Origin: Fodinibacter sp963730365
GTDB lineage: Bacteria; Actinomycetota; Actinomycetes; Actinomycetales; Dermatophilaceae
DNA length: 64,000 nt
Assembly: GCA_963730365.1 (NCBI GenBank)
Contig: CAVSRM010000009.1
Span: forward strand, 1-64,000
Direction: 5' to 3'
In this document: piece by piece, positions 37,116 to 47,040 of the stretch
How positions within the stretch are numbered: position 1 is the first letter of the stretch
How the letters are laid out: every line of letters starts with the position of its first letter
Notes under the pieces: model-generated
The model's input: the letters and a program-made list of their open reading frames with translations, nothing else
Database searches by the model: none
Told to the model about the DNA's origin: nothing
Program-made: the position numbers and the translations under genes

Positions 37116-37500
37116 CTAGACAGAGTGGCTCCGCCCGACCGCGATGCCGGTCAGGAACGCCACGCAGGCGGCGGAGGACGGCCAGGCAGGTCGAGCTGTG
37201 CTTGGAGCCCGGCCCCCGACGGCAGCGAAGAGCACGTAGTGGCCATGACCCCAGGAGAAGGCGGCACGCCGGTTGCGGACCAGGGCGTCCGCGCTCAGGG
37301 ACACGAAGTAGCCCCACCACAGGGCGAACGCGATGACGAGGTCACCGGAGAACCCGGCGGGCACTGCGGCTGCGACCGCCAGGACGCCGGCCATCTGGGC
37401 GAACGTCAGCAGCCGGGTCACGGGGTCGTCGTGTGAGTAGGCGGTGGCGAACCACGTGTAGCTCATCCAGGCCCGCGTGAGTGACGGACCCGGCCGCTGG
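37116..37500 (-). pseudogene. ltrA: LtrA-family protein remnant
   Basis: A fragment of low-temperature-requirement protein A. The stretch AWMSYTWFATAYSHDDP then VTRLLTFAQMAGVLAVAAAV is characteristic, and SWGHGHYVLFAA is the late helix of the same family. The N-terminal half and the middle of the protein are absent, so a large internal deletion brought the two pieces together. It lies between the drug exporter and the hydroxylase gene and is unlikely to be functional. Confidence 0.55.
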
Positions 37501-37616
37501 GGACGGAACCCGCGGTGCCGGGTGGACGTCCATGTCGAGCAGGCCGTGCAGGGTCGCCGAGGACGGTGAGGACGAGCGTGGTCACGCCCGCGACGCCACT
37601 CAGGCCGCGATACCAA

Positions 37617-38382
37617 TCAGGCCGCGACGGCGGGGGCGGCCGCGTCGGCCGCCGGTCCGAGCAGCTCGCGGCGGCGGGCGTAGGCCCAACCGGGCCCGCG
37701 CAGCAGGGAGGCCCAGCGCTCGGCCCACGTCGGCGCGCCCGCGACGTCCCGGGCGATGTCACGCCACTCGTGCGTCGCGATCGTCACCGGGTTGAACGAG
37801 CCGATGTTCGTCGTGAGCCCGTAGGTCACGGGCTCGGCCTCGGGCTCGAAGGTGCCGAACACGCGGTCCCACACGATGAGGATGCTGCCGTGGTTGCGGT
37901 CGAGGTACCGCGAGTTCGACCCGTGGTGTACCCGGTGGTGGGAGGGGGTGTTGAGCACGTTCTCGAGCCAGCCGATGCTCTGGACCACCTCGGTGTGGAT
38001 CCAGAACTGGTAGATGAGGTTGAGCGCGCGGGCGTTCTCGATGACGGCCGGGCGGACGCCGAGCAGCGCGAGCAGGCCGTACGGCACGCTCATCGTCAGG
38101 CCCTCGGCCACCGGCTGCCGCAGCGCCGTCGACAGGTTGTAGCGCTCGCTCGAGTGGTGCACCACGTGCATCGCCCACAGCCACCGGCTCTCGTGATTGA
38201 GGCGGTGGTTCCAGTAGTAGATGGCGTCCCAGCCGAGCACGGCGACGGCGTTGGCGAGCAGCCCGGTGCCGAGGTCGCGCCGGGTGAGTCCGTACAGGCG
38301 GGTGCCGCTGGTCCGTGCCGACCACGTGGTGGAGGACGGTCGTCGCGGCGGTGGCGAGGACGGTGAGGTCGGGACGGCGCAT
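37617..38382 (-). CDS. fatty acid hydroxylase / sterol desaturase family, one frameshift
   Basis: A membrane di-iron hydroxylase. The histidine boxes are present in order: HRLNH, HVVHH (in MHVVHHSSERYN) and HHRVHH (in TPSHHRVHHGSN). Reading from ATG 38382 gives the first 20 residues, then a frameshift near 38325 moves into RTSGTRLYGLTRRDLG and the rest runs to 37617. The protein is shorter at the N terminus than typical members, so the first helices may be missing. The start overlaps the stop of the esterase gene upstream (TGATG), implying coupling. It probably hydroxylates a lipid. Confidence 0.7.
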
Positions 38383-39418
38383 CACGCGGCCCCGGCGTCG
38401 GCGGTTCGTCGTTGCAGCCCACGGCCGAGGGCGTCGACCATGCTCCGGGTGAACTCGACCATCCGGGGGTCCTTCCCGCGGAAGCGCTCGGCGGCGTGGT
38501 ACATCCCCGGCACGACGACGAGCTCGCACGGTACGCCCGCGTCCACGAGCCGGTGGGCGTACGCGACGTCCTCCTCGAGGAAGAGGTCGAGTGCGCCGAC
38601 CCCGATCCACGCCGGCGGGAGGTCCGCGAGGTCGGCGCGGCGGGCGGGCGCCGCGTACTCGGGGGCCCCGTCGCGGGTCGGCGGGGCGCCGAGGTACGAG
38701 GTCCAGCCGAAGCGGTTCGAGGCGGGTGTCCACACGAACGCCCCGCGCCCCTGGTGGTCCTCCCGCAGCACCGTCCGGTCGTCGAGCATCGGGTACAGCA
38801 GCGCCTGGAAGCAGACCGGTGCCTCACCCCGATCCAGCGCCACCTGGGCCAGGGCGGCCGCGAGCCCAGCGCCCGCGCTGTCGCCCGCCACCGCGACCCG
38901 CTGCGGGTCGACGCCGAGCCGCTCGGCCGACTCGTGGAGCCAGAGCAGCGTGGTGTAGGCGTCCTCGAGCCCGGTAGGGAAGGGGTGCTCGGGTGCCAGC
39001 CGGTAGTCGACGGAGACGACGAGGACACCGAGCTCGTCGGCGATCCGGCTGCAGGTGTCGTGGTAGCCGACCGGGTGCCCGACGACGTAGCCGCCGCCGT
39101 GGGTCCACACGACCGCACCACTGGGACGGGCGCGCCCCGCAGGCTCGTAGACGTGCACGGGGACCGCGGCACGTCCCCCGCCGCCGTGACGGTGCGTTCC
39201 GAGGCGGTGACCCCCTCCCGCAGCGGCTGCGGCTGCTGCGGCAGCGCCTTCAGCATCCGCACCAGGGGCGGCGTGAACCGCAGGGGCAGCCAGCACACCG
39301 GATGCCGCAGCCCGCGGGGCACGGCGGCGACCGTGGCGCGGCGGTCTGCCACCGGGCGGGCGATCGCCGCGGCGGCGACCCCGAGGGCGAGCAGCGCGAG
39401 AGGCGCGCGACGGGTCAT
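38382..39418 (-). CDS. alpha/beta hydrolase (HSL/esterase family IV), one frameshift
   Basis: An esterase of the hormone-sensitive-lipase type. The oxyanion motif is HGGGYVVG, the nucleophile lies in GDSAGAG, and the region after LDLFLEEDVAYAHRL provides the acid and His (VVPGMYHAAERF). The N-terminal 70 residues, from MTRRAPLALLALGVAAAAIA, are in another frame and join near 39175. The N terminus looks like a signal or anchor segment. It is likely cotranslated with the hydroxylase gene, suggesting a shared lipid-related substrate. Confidence 0.7.
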
Positions 39419-39424
39419 CGGCAT

Positions 39425-39866
39425 CCCTTCCTCGGGTGGGACGGCGTCGGGCCGGGCCGCGACGCCTCGAGCAGCAGGCTAGTCGGTGCGGTCGCGCCAC
39501 CAGCCGTCCGCGCGCGACCTCACGACCCTGGCGCCGTCGACGACGAGGACGGGGTCGACGCTCATCCGGATTCGTCACCCACGTCAGCGGCTCAAGGCAG
39601 GTTCGACGTCGGGCTCGACGAGGGGTCCATCGACCGCACCATCGAGAGGAGCCGGGTGATCCCGGACACCTCGCCATGGGAGCCGGGGCAGGGCGACCGA
39701 TGGACCCGGGCCCCAGGGCAGTGCTCAAGGTCGCCGGGACCGGACAGCGTGAGTTCACCGACGTCAGCGTGCGTTCCCGGTAGCGCCTGGCCCCCCGCAG
39801 AAGGCCTTCCGCTTGACAGTATGGGGTGATGTCCGGCGAGCCGCAGCCACCCGAGGAGGCGCCACC
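39425..39866. other. gap with no intact gene
   Basis: A 442-bp stretch between the esterase and the DUF3754 gene. I see no intact gene, only short open frames and the possible 28-codon remnant at 39479-39565. The strong GAGGAGG at 39853-39859 belongs to the next gene. Confidence 0.6.
39479..39565 (-). pseudogene. possible NYN/YacP-like N-terminal remnant
   Basis: A 28-codon frame on the minus strand reads VLVVDGARVVRSRADGWWRD before a stop. This resembles the first strand and helix of actinobacterial NYN-domain or NTP-pyrophosphohydrolase-like proteins (VVDGANVV...DGWWRDR). Nothing further of such a gene follows. The resemblance is short and could be chance. Confidence 0.25.
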
Positions 39867-41167
39867 GTGCTGAGGACTCGTTACCTGCCGTTCACCACGG
39901 AGGAGGCGGTCGACCTCGCCGTGCGCGACCTCGATGCGGACACGGCCGACGGCCTGCGTTCGGTGGCGCACGGGCTGGGCGCGGTCCTCCATGCCTGGTA
40001 CCGCGAGCGGTGGGTCCGTGCCCGTGCCGCGGCCGAGGCGGGGGGCAGACACTGCTCGACGAGCTCACCGACCTCCTCGAGCGGGCGAACTACGACAGGG
40101 TCCCCCGCGAGGTGCTCCACGAGGCGCTCGGCGAGTCCGCCGTGTTCGCGGTCGAGGTCAAGGCCGATCTCGACGACTTCGCGGAGCTGCGCTTCTGGCG
40201 GCGTGGGGTGCGCCGGGAGCGGCAGCAGGTGAGCCGCTGGCGCGGGCTGCGGGAGCGCACCATCGAGTTCGACCAGTACGACCGGGTCGCGATGTACGCG
40301 CGCTACCACGAGGAACGGCACTTCGTGGACGCCGGCCGGGATCTCGGCGAGCTCCGGTTCGAGCCGGGAACCGAGCACGTCAAGCTCTTCCAGGAGGTCC
40401 CGCGGCCGGACCTCGAGATGCTGGTGCCGGGCACCCGGGTCTCGATGCGGATGGTCGACAAGGTGTTCATCGGCGTGCCGGCCCTCGTCGGCGGTGTCGT
40501 GATCTCGGTGACCAAGCTGTCGAGCGCCCTCGGCTTCCTCGCACTCCTCGTCGCCGCCTACATCGGTCTGCGGCAGGACAGGCCGTCGATCAGCACCGGG
40601 GTCCTCGTCACCCTGTTCGGCGCGGTGGTCGCGCTCGGCAGCTACCTGTGGCGGCAGTGGACGAAGTACACCAACCGAAGGACGGAGTACCTCAAGAAGC
40701 TGTCGGAAGGGCTGTACTCCCGCACCCTGGCCGACGGCCCGGGCGTGCTGTACACCGTGCTGGACTCGGGGGAGGCGGAGGACTACAAGGAGGCGGTTCT
40801 CGCCTACCGCGGGCTGCTCGAGGGACCCGCCGCGAGCGAGGTGCTCGACGAACGGGTCGAGGAGTGGCTGCACGAGCGGTGCGGTGACGGCGTCGACTTC
40901 GACGTGCCGGACGCCGTGCGCCGGCTCGAGGCGGTCGGCCTCGCCACGTGCTCGGAGAGGCAGTGGCGGGCGGTTCCGCTCGAGGAGGCGCCGCACGTGC
41001 TGCGCCGACGCTGGCGCGAGCTCGGCGACACCTTGGTGGTGGTCAGGCCACAGGGCGGCGGCGACGACGTGCCCGACGCGACGGAGGACGACGACCCGGA
41101 CGGCCGGAACAGCAGGGTCCGGATGCTGGCAGAGCGCGTCCGTGGCCCGGCTCACGGTCGCCGCTGA
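39867..41167 (+). CDS. DUF3754/TMEM143-like membrane protein, one frameshift
   Basis: A protein of about 430 residues. The N terminus from GTG 39867 (ribosome binding site GAGGAGG) begins LRTRYLPFTTEEAVDLAV; a shift near 40040 leads into TLLDELTDLLERANYDRVPR and on to 41167. The middle has the DUF3754 signature VKLFQEVPRPDLEMLVPGTR and two helices (VFIGVPALVGGVVI; STGVLVTLFGAVVALGSYLW). The family is related to TMEM143; function unknown. The frameshift is probably a sequencing error. Confidence 0.7.
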
Positions 41168-41220
41168 GGGCCCCCGGCCCACCCACGTCCGGGGGGTCGG
41201 GCGCCGGTGGCGACGTCGGC

Positions 41221-41670
41221 CTACAGCGCGTAGCGGCTGTAGACGGGGCGACTCTGCTCCCGCGCGGAGCGGGCGAGCGTGACCAGGTCGCGCACCAGCT
41301 GCTCGCACTCGGGCGCCGGCCAGTTGATCACCGGACCCCAGGCCCGGGCCAGCTCGGCTGCCCAGGAGAGGTCGATGGCTGCGAGCCGGTCGCACACCGC
41401 CGGAGAGAGGCGCTCGACGATCGGCTCGGCCATCCACGACAGGTCCGCCTGCGGGTCCTCCGGCATCCGCGGCCACAGGTGGTCGACGACGGCGAGGTCG
41501 AGCGTGGCGGCGGAGCCCGACGCCAGGGCGAGCAGCCGTGGGATGGCGAGCACGGGGATCACCCCGTCGGCGGCGACGACCTGCGAACCGGCCCAGCCCC
41601 TCGGGCCCCCGGGGTCCCGGGCGCGCAGCGCGGCGTCGTCGTCGACGGCAGCGAAGTAGCAGGACTCCAT
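41221..41670 (-). CDS. hypothetical protein, 149 aa
   Basis: A soluble, Ala- and Trp-containing protein from ATG 41670, preceded by GAGGAGGAG. The central block ATLDLAVVDHLWPRMP and a late stretch VINWPAPECEQLVRDL look structured. The N terminus MESCYFAAVDDDAALRARD faintly resembles DUF1877-type proteins, but I would not assign it. It converges with the DUF3754 gene. Confidence 0.55.
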   Translation of the reverse strand: MESCYFAAVDDDAALRARDPGGPRGWAGSQVVAADGVIPVLAIPRLLALASGSAATLDLAVVDHLWPRMPEDPQADLSWMAEPIVERLSPAVCDRLAAIDLSWAAELARAWGPVINWPAPECEQLVRDLVTLARSAREQSRPVYSRYAL

Positions 41671-41871
41671 CGTCCGGTCTCCTCCTCGGTCCAGCCCCTG
41701 CGGACCCATCGAAGCAGGTCGGGGCGCGTGCCGCGCCCGCAGCCGTGCCGTTGCCGCCGTTCGGCCGACCCGTCACGGCCCGTCGGCCCGGCCGCCGTGG
41801 GCCGGAGGGCGTCACGAGTCCTTAAGGTCGACGCACGCACCGGCTGCGCCCCGGGCGGGCAGGATGGCGGG

Positions 41872-42984
41872 ATGGATCGAGGGGGTGACTACGCGCTCCG
41901 GCCGGGCCGGGTGTTCCTCAACCACGGCTCGTTCGGGGCCACGCCGACGCCGGTGCTGCGCGCCGCTCGGGCACTGCGCCACGAGGCCGAGGAGGACTAC
42001 CCGTCCTTCTACCACGAGCGGGTCTTCCCGCTGCTCGAGTCCTCGCGCCTGGCCGTGAGCCGGCACCTGGGGGTGCCGGACGGCCGGGGTGTCTTCGTGC
42101 GCAACTCGACGACCGCGATGCAGACCGTCGTCGGCCACCTGGCCCTCGGGCGGGGCGACCACGTCGTCACCACCTCGCGCGAGTACGAGGCCACCACGGT
42201 GCTCCTGCGGTTGCTCGCCGACCGGGGCGTGGACCTGGAGGTCGTCGACGGTCGCCCCGCGGGACTGGTGGAGCGGCTGCTGGGGGCCGTCCGGCACACG
42301 ACGCGCGCCGTGGTCGTCAGCCAGGTCACGTCCCCGTGGTCGCAGGTGAACGACGTCGACGCGCTGACCGCCGAGCTCTCCGCCCGCGGGGTCGCGACCG
42401 TCGTGGACGGGGCCCACACGGCCGGACTGCTGCCGCTGCCAGCGGAGCGGCCGGGGGTGTTCGTCTGCCTCACCCTCCACAAGTGGCTGCACCTGCCCCA
42501 GGGCAGCGGCTTCCTCGTCGTGCCGACCGACGCCGTCGACGACCTTCGCCCGGCCGTCACGAGCTGGTTCGCCGCTGACGCCACGCTGACCCGCCGCTTC
42601 GCCTGGGTCGGCACCGACGACGTGATCGGTCACCTCGTCGGTCGCGAGGCGGTGGCCTACCAGGAGTCCCTCGAGGCCGACGGCCTGCACGAGCACTGGC
42701 GCGCGCTGACCGCCGAGGCGCAGCACCGGCTGCTGGCCCTGCCCGGGGTCACCGCCCTGCCGCCGGCCCCGCGGGCCCCGTCGATGGTCGCGGTGGGACT
42801 TCCCCGCGGGACCCACCCCGAGGCGCTGCTGCGGCGCCTCCACGACCGGGGCGTCGACCTCTGGTGCGGGTGCACCCCGGAGGGACCGGTGCTGCGGCTG
42901 TCGGTGGCCCCCTACACGACCGGGGCGGACCTCGACACCGGGCTCTGCGTGCTCGAGGACGTGCTCACCACGGTCGCCGCCTGA
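41872..42984 (+). CDS. PLP-dependent aminotransferase class V (isopenicillin N epimerase-like)
   Basis: A 370-residue fold-type I PLP enzyme. The N-terminal segment VFLNHGSFGATP is typical of isopenicillin N epimerase-like and EgtE-like members. Asp179 in VVDGAHTAG binds the pyridine nitrogen, and Lys204 in LTLHKWLHLPQG forms the Schiff base. Possible activities include epimerase, cysteine desulfurase-like or C-S lyase. No biosynthetic partner genes adjoin it, so the substrate is open. The start ATG 41872 is preceded by a weak purine tract. Confidence 0.8.
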   Translation: MDRGGDYALRPGRVFLNHGSFGATPTPVLRAARALRHEAEEDYPSFYHERVFPLLESSRLAVSRHLGVPDGRGVFVRNSTTAMQTVVGHLALGRGDHVVTTSREYEATTVLLRLLADRGVDLEVVDGRPAGLVERLLGAVRHTTRAVVVSQVTSPWSQVNDVDALTAELSARGVATVVDGAHTAGLLPLPAERPGVFVCLTLHKWLHLPQGSGFLVVPTDAVDDLRPAVTSWFAADATLTRRFAWVGTDDVIGHLVGREAVAYQESLEADGLHEHWRALTAEAQHRLLALPGVTALPPAPRAPSMVAVGLPRGTHPEALLRRLHDRGVDLWCGCTPEGPVLRLSVAPYTTGADLDTGLCVLEDVLTTVAA

Positions 42985-43048
42985 CCGGCGCGGGCCGGAG
43001 CCGGAAAACCGGTTGTCGTCCACGGCCCTGCGGGGCAGCCTCGGTGCC

Positions 43049-43761
43049 GTGACGAGCAGCGACCTCTGGGACGAGGAGACGGCGGCCCGCTACGACACCC
43101 CCGGTGTGGGCGCGTTCGCCCCGGAGGTGCTCGAGCCCGCCGTCGACGTCCTCGAGCTGGCGATCGGCACCGGGCGGGTCGCGATCCCGCTGGCCCGGCC
43201 GGGCTGTCCGTGACGGGCATCGAGCTGTCGGCGCCGATGGTGGCCAGGCTGCGCGAGAAGGTCCCCCGCGACACCGACCTCCCCGTGGTCGTGGGGGACA
43301 TGGCGAATGCCACCGCACCGGAGTGCGGCGGGTTCTCGCTCGTCTACCTCGTCTACAACACCATCGGCAACCTGCGGACGCAGGACGAGCAGGTGGCCTG
43401 CGTCGCCAACGCGGCCCGCCACCTGGCGTCCGGGGGGCGGTTCGTCGTCGAGGTGGGGGTACCGGCGTTGCGGCGCCTGCCTCCCGGTCAGTCCGCGGTG
43501 CCGTTCGAGGTGTCCGACGACCACACGGGTTTCGACACCTATGATCCGGTGACCCAGGAGGCGTCCTCGCACCACTTCACGCGCACGGCGGCCGGACACC
43601 ACCGGTACGGCCGGCACCGGTTCCGCTACGTCTGGCCGAGCGAGCTCGACCTGATGGCCCGGCTGGCCGGCATGACCCTCGAGCACCGGTGGGCGGACTG
43701 GCACCGGTCGCCCTTCACCGCGGAGAGCGAGCAGCACGTGTCGGTCTGGCGCCGGACCTGA
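43049..43761 (+). CDS. class I SAM-dependent methyltransferase, one frameshift
   Basis: A methyltransferase of about 237 residues split by a -1 frameshift near 43195-43205. The first part, from GTG 43049, contains ETAARYD and the SAM-binding LELAIGTGRVAIPLA. The second part reads VTGIELSAPMVARLREK, VVVGDMAN and NTIGNLRTQDEQ. The substrate is unknown. Exact continuation of the Rossmann fold across the shift indicates a likely base-calling error. Confidence 0.7.
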
Positions 43762-43815
43762 GAAAGCGCGGCTCGGAGCACCACCTCCGCCCATGGGCTG
43801 CGCGACGATCGAGCG

Positions 43816-44319
43816 ATGACCACGCGAAGCCGCGCGCCCCAGCCACCCGACGGTGACGAGCGCGCCCTCGTCCTCGGCTGGCTGGCGTTCTACCGCGACG
43901 CCCTGTCCGCCAAGTGCGACGGCCTGTCCCCCGTCCGCCTCGCGGAGCGCTCGGTCGCGCCGTCGGCCCTGTCGCTGCTCGGTCTCGTCAGGCACCTCGC
44001 GGAGATGGAGCACGCCTACGGGGCATGGCCGCTCACCGACGACACCCCCTTCGAGTGGGTGTGGGGCGACTACGCCGACGGCCGCGAGGACGACGTCGAC
44101 TGCGGTCCGGGCGACGTCGAGGTCTCGTTCGCCACCTGGCGGCGGTGGTGCGCGGCCACGGACGCGGCGCTGACCGGCACGGACGACCTCGGCTCGACCG
44201 CCCCGGGCAACGGCCGGAGCATCCGGTGGAACCTCGCCAAGCTCGTCGGGGAGTACGCCCGCCACTGCGGCCACGCCGACCTGCTCCGCGAACGCATCGA
44301 CGGCGCCACCGGGGAATGA
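43816..44319 (+). CDS. DinB-family (DUF664) protein
   Basis: A 167-residue four-helix bundle protein of the DinB/DUF664 type. The typical metal-binding His positions appear in LVRHLAEMEHAYG and near the C terminus in EYARHCGHADLLRERIDG. Actinobacterial members include mycothiol- and bacillithiol-type transferases, but most are uncharacterised. It probably binds a divalent metal and acts on a small thiol or toxic compound. Start is ATG 43816. Confidence 0.8.
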   Translation: MTTRSRAPQPPDGDERALVLGWLAFYRDALSAKCDGLSPVRLAERSVAPSALSLLGLVRHLAEMEHAYGAWPLTDDTPFEWVWGDYADGREDDVDCGPGDVEVSFATWRRWCAATDAALTGTDDLGSTAPGNGRSIRWNLAKLVGEYARHCGHADLLRERIDGATGE

Positions 44320-44340
44320 CACCCGCGGCGCGCCGGCCCG

Positions 44341-45221
44341 CTACGCCGGCCCGAGGAGGAGGTCGGCCAGTCGGCAGGCCGGCGCGGACGGCGCGGGGCC
44401 GCAGCGGGTGAGGACGGACAGGGGGGGCAGGGCGGGCGCCGGGTCGAGCCGGCACAGGCGCACCTCGGGACCGGGCCCCGACACGACCGAGCGCGGCAGG
44501 ACGGCGACGCCGAGGTCGGCGGCGACGAGCCGGCGAGCCGCCGCCACCGAGGCCACCTCCAGGGCCACGACGCCCTCGACGCCGTGCGTCGCGCAGGCCA
44601 GCTCGAGGTAACGGCCCAGCTCGGCGCTTCCGAGCACGCCGACGAACGGATCCTCGGCGGCGTCCTCGAGGCGCCGCACGCGACCGGAGGTCTCGGGCCC
44701 GGTGACGAGGACGAGCTCGTCCGGGCGCATCTCCTGGGCCGACACCCCGTCCGGCACGTCGTCGGAGAGGATGCCGCCGACGACGACGTCGAGGTCCCCG
44801 GAGACCAGGGCGGCCACGAGCTCGTTGACCGTGCCGGTCGTCAGCGTCACCGACACTCCCGGTTCCTCGGCCCGCAGGCCCGCGAGCCCCACGGACACCT
44901 CGGCGACGTCGACGAGGGCCCCGACGCCGACGGCGACGACGGCACCCTCCTCGCGGGCCGCGCGGCGCAGCGCGGTGCGCGCCGCGTCGAGGTCGTCGAT
45001 CGCGGGCAGCACCTCGTCGAGGAAGCGCCGACCGTGGGCGGTGAGCCGCACGGTCCGGCGCGAGCGGTCGAACAGGGGAGCCCGAGCTCGCGCTCGAGGG
45101 CCCGCACCCGTCGCTCGACGACGTCCGGCGGCACCCGCAGCACCTCCGCGGCGCGCGCGAAGCTCTCGAGCCACGCCACCGTCTCGACGAACCGCCCCTG
45201 CCGCAGGTCCACGCACGGCAT
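44341..45221 (-). CDS. LysR-type regulator, one frameshift
   Basis: A LysR-family regulator. The N-terminal HTH from ATG 45221 contains FVETVAWLESFARAAEVLRV and RVRALERELG. A frameshift near 45078 leads to PLFDRSRRTVRLTAHGRRFL, the usual end of the DNA-binding domain, and then the effector-binding domain through 44341. The effector domain is complete. It is divergent from the sigma factor gene at 45379, with a 157-bp spacer that may hold shared regulatory sites. Confidence 0.7.
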
Positions 45222-45378
45222 CGTCGCGGGCCGCGTGGCCGGCCGCAAGGAGCTGGGCTCCCCCGACGGCGTGTTGCCCACCGTTCTCCCGTGCGGGCAC
45301 CGCCGGACGGCCGTGGTCACACCCGTCCCGTCCCGTCCGTCATCCCCATGACGACCGGCGACACGAGAGGGTGGGCAC

Positions 45379-46209
45379 ATGGACCAGGCCGAGGCCTTCG
45401 AGGCCGAGCGCGCCCGACTGACCCGGATCGCGGGCGGCATCCTCGGCGACCACGCCGAGGCCGAGGACGTCGTGCAGCAGGCGTGGCTGCGGCTGGACCG
45501 CACCACCGACGAGGTCGTCAACCTGCCGGGGTGGCTGACGACCGTGGTCACCCGGCTCTGCCTGGACCGGCTCCGCGCACGGGTGCCCGAGCCGGCCGAG
45601 CCTGCTGAGACGGAGGGAGGCAGCGACCCCGCCGACGACGTGGCCCTCGCCGACACGGTCGGCGTGGCCCTGCAGGTGGTGCTGGAGCGGCTGAGCCCGG
45701 CCGAACGCGTGTCGTTCGTGCTCCACGACACGTTCGGCTTCGACTTCCCGACCATCGCCGCGATGCTCGACAGCACGCCGGTGGCCACCCGCAAGCTGGC
45801 CTCCCGCGCCCGCGCCAAGGTGCGCTCCGCCGGCCCGGACGGTGCGCCGGCCGACTGGGAGGTCGTCGACGCCTTCCTCGAGGCCGCACGCGGTGGTGAC
45901 CTGCAGCGCCTGCTCCGCCTGCTCGCGCCCGACGTCCTCGTCACCACGGACCCGGCGGCGGTCGCCACCGGCACCCCGGAGCGCATCGAGGGACGCGACG
46001 CCGTGGCGGCGATGTTCGACGGCGCGGCCGCCGCGGCACTGCCGGCCCTCGTCGGCGACCGCCCCGGTGCCGCCTGGTACCACCGCGGCCGGGCGATGGT
46101 GCTCTTCGACTTCACCGTGGTCGACGGCCGGGTCACCGGCATCGTCTTCCGCGCCGACCCCGACGTGCTCACCCGCGTCGTCCGCCGCCGGGGCGGCGGC
46201 CCTGCCTGA
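45379..46209 (+). CDS. ECF sigma factor, ECF41-like with SnoaL-like C-terminal domain
   Basis: A 276-residue sigma factor. Region sigma-2 contains ILGDHAEAEDVVQQAWLRLD and sigma-4 contains LSPAERVSFVLHDTFGFDFP then TIAAMLDSTPVATRKLASRA. The C-terminal extension (about residues 160-276) is a SnoaL-like fold as in ECF41, which controls its own sigma instead of an anti-sigma factor. The usual DGGGK motif is absent: the matching stretch reads VLVTTDPAAVATG, so the control may differ. It is followed by a DUF1059 gene, probably a co-regulated target. Confidence 0.8.
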   Translation: MDQAEAFEAERARLTRIAGGILGDHAEAEDVVQQAWLRLDRTTDEVVNLPGWLTTVVTRLCLDRLRARVPEPAEPAETEGGSDPADDVALADTVGVALQVVLERLSPAERVSFVLHDTFGFDFPTIAAMLDSTPVATRKLASRARAKVRSAGPDGAPADWEVVDAFLEAARGGDLQRLLRLLAPDVLVTTDPAAVATGTPERIEGRDAVAAMFDGAAAAALPALVGDRPGAAWYHRGRAMVLFDFTVVDGRVTGIVFRADPDVLTRVVRRRGGGPA

Positions 46210-46237
46210 TCCACCCGATCCGACCGAAGGGACACCG

Positions 46238-46474
46238 ATGAAGACGATGACGTGCCGCCAGCTCGGCGGCCCCTGCGACCTGGGGCTGCGCGGGGACAGC
46301 GCGGACGAGGTGATCAAGGCCCAGGACCGGCACCTGCGCGAGGCGGTCGCCGCCGGGGACTCGGCGCACCGGCCCGCCCACGAGGACATGAGGGGCCGGT
46401 GGCGCAACCCGCTCAAGGGGATGGGCTGGTACCGGTCCACGAAGAAGGCCTTCGCCGCCCTGCCGGAGGACTGA
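46238..46474 (+). CDS. DUF1059-family small protein
   Basis: A 78-residue protein with the DUF1059 signature KTMTCRQLGGPCDLGLRGDS then ADEVIKAQDRHL, and a C-terminal basic end (RWRNPLKGMGWYRSTKKAF). ATG 46238 follows GAAGGGA. The gene starts 28 bases after the ECF41-like sigma gene, so the two form an operon. The function of the family is unknown. ECF41 partners are usually carboxymuconolactone-decarboxylase-like enzymes, which makes this pairing less common. Confidence 0.8.
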   Translation: MKTMTCRQLGGPCDLGLRGDSADEVIKAQDRHLREAVAAGDSAHRPAHEDMRGRWRNPLKGMGWYRSTKKAFAALPED

Positions 46475-46495
46475 GGCGGCCACCGGGGCCCGTCG

Positions 46496-46972
46496 TCAGC
46501 GGGGAGGGCGCCGCCGCCCCCGTGGGCGAGGGACGAACCTCGGCGTGGCCGCGGCGTACTCCTCGTAGCCGGGGTACGCCTCGGCGAGCCGCGCCTCCTC
46601 CCACCGCGCCTTGACGGTGAAGAAGGCCACCGTCACCACCCCGAGGGTGAGACCCAGCCACTGCCGCGTGCCCACGGTCAGGCCGGCCACCACGGCAAGC
46701 ACGCCGGCGTAGATGGGGTGGCGGACCCACCGGTAGAGGCCGCCGGTGCGCAGCTCGCCACGTGCGCTCGGGACCGGTGTCGCCCTGAGGGAGCGGCCCA
46801 GGGCCAGGCTGCCCACGGCGGCCACCGCCAGCCCGAGGAGGATGAGCGCCGACGAGAGGGCACCGAGCCAGCCCGGCAAGGGCCAGGCCGTGCCGGTCGG
46901 CACGAGCACGAGGGCGACGAGGAGTGCGGCCTGGACGGCGACGAACAGCCATCCCGTGCGTTCGCGGCTCAC
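46496..46972 (-). CDS. isoprenylcysteine carboxyl methyltransferase-family protein
   Basis: A 158-residue membrane protein closely similar to the one at 1464-1979. Both share the block LRTGGLYRWVRHPIYAGVL, the second block KARWEEARLAEAYPGYEEYA, and the end ATPRFVP. The two copies differ mainly in the first helices. As the element-borne copy at 1464 is probably acquired, this is the likely resident gene. Methylation substrate unknown. It converges with the DUF1059 gene. Confidence 0.8.
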   Translation of the reverse strand: MSRERTGWLFVAVQAALLVALVLVPTGTAWPLPGWLGALSSALILLGLAVAAVGSLALGRSLRATPVPSARGELRTGGLYRWVRHPIYAGVLAVVAGLTVGTRQWLGLTLGVVTVAFFTVKARWEEARLAEAYPGYEEYAAATPRFVPRPRGRRRPPR

Positions 46973-47040
46973 GCCGGCAGCCTAGGGCCGGCGGGCCGGG
47001 GTCGGCGAGCCGGTCGCGTGCTCGAAGTGCCCGTCGGTCC

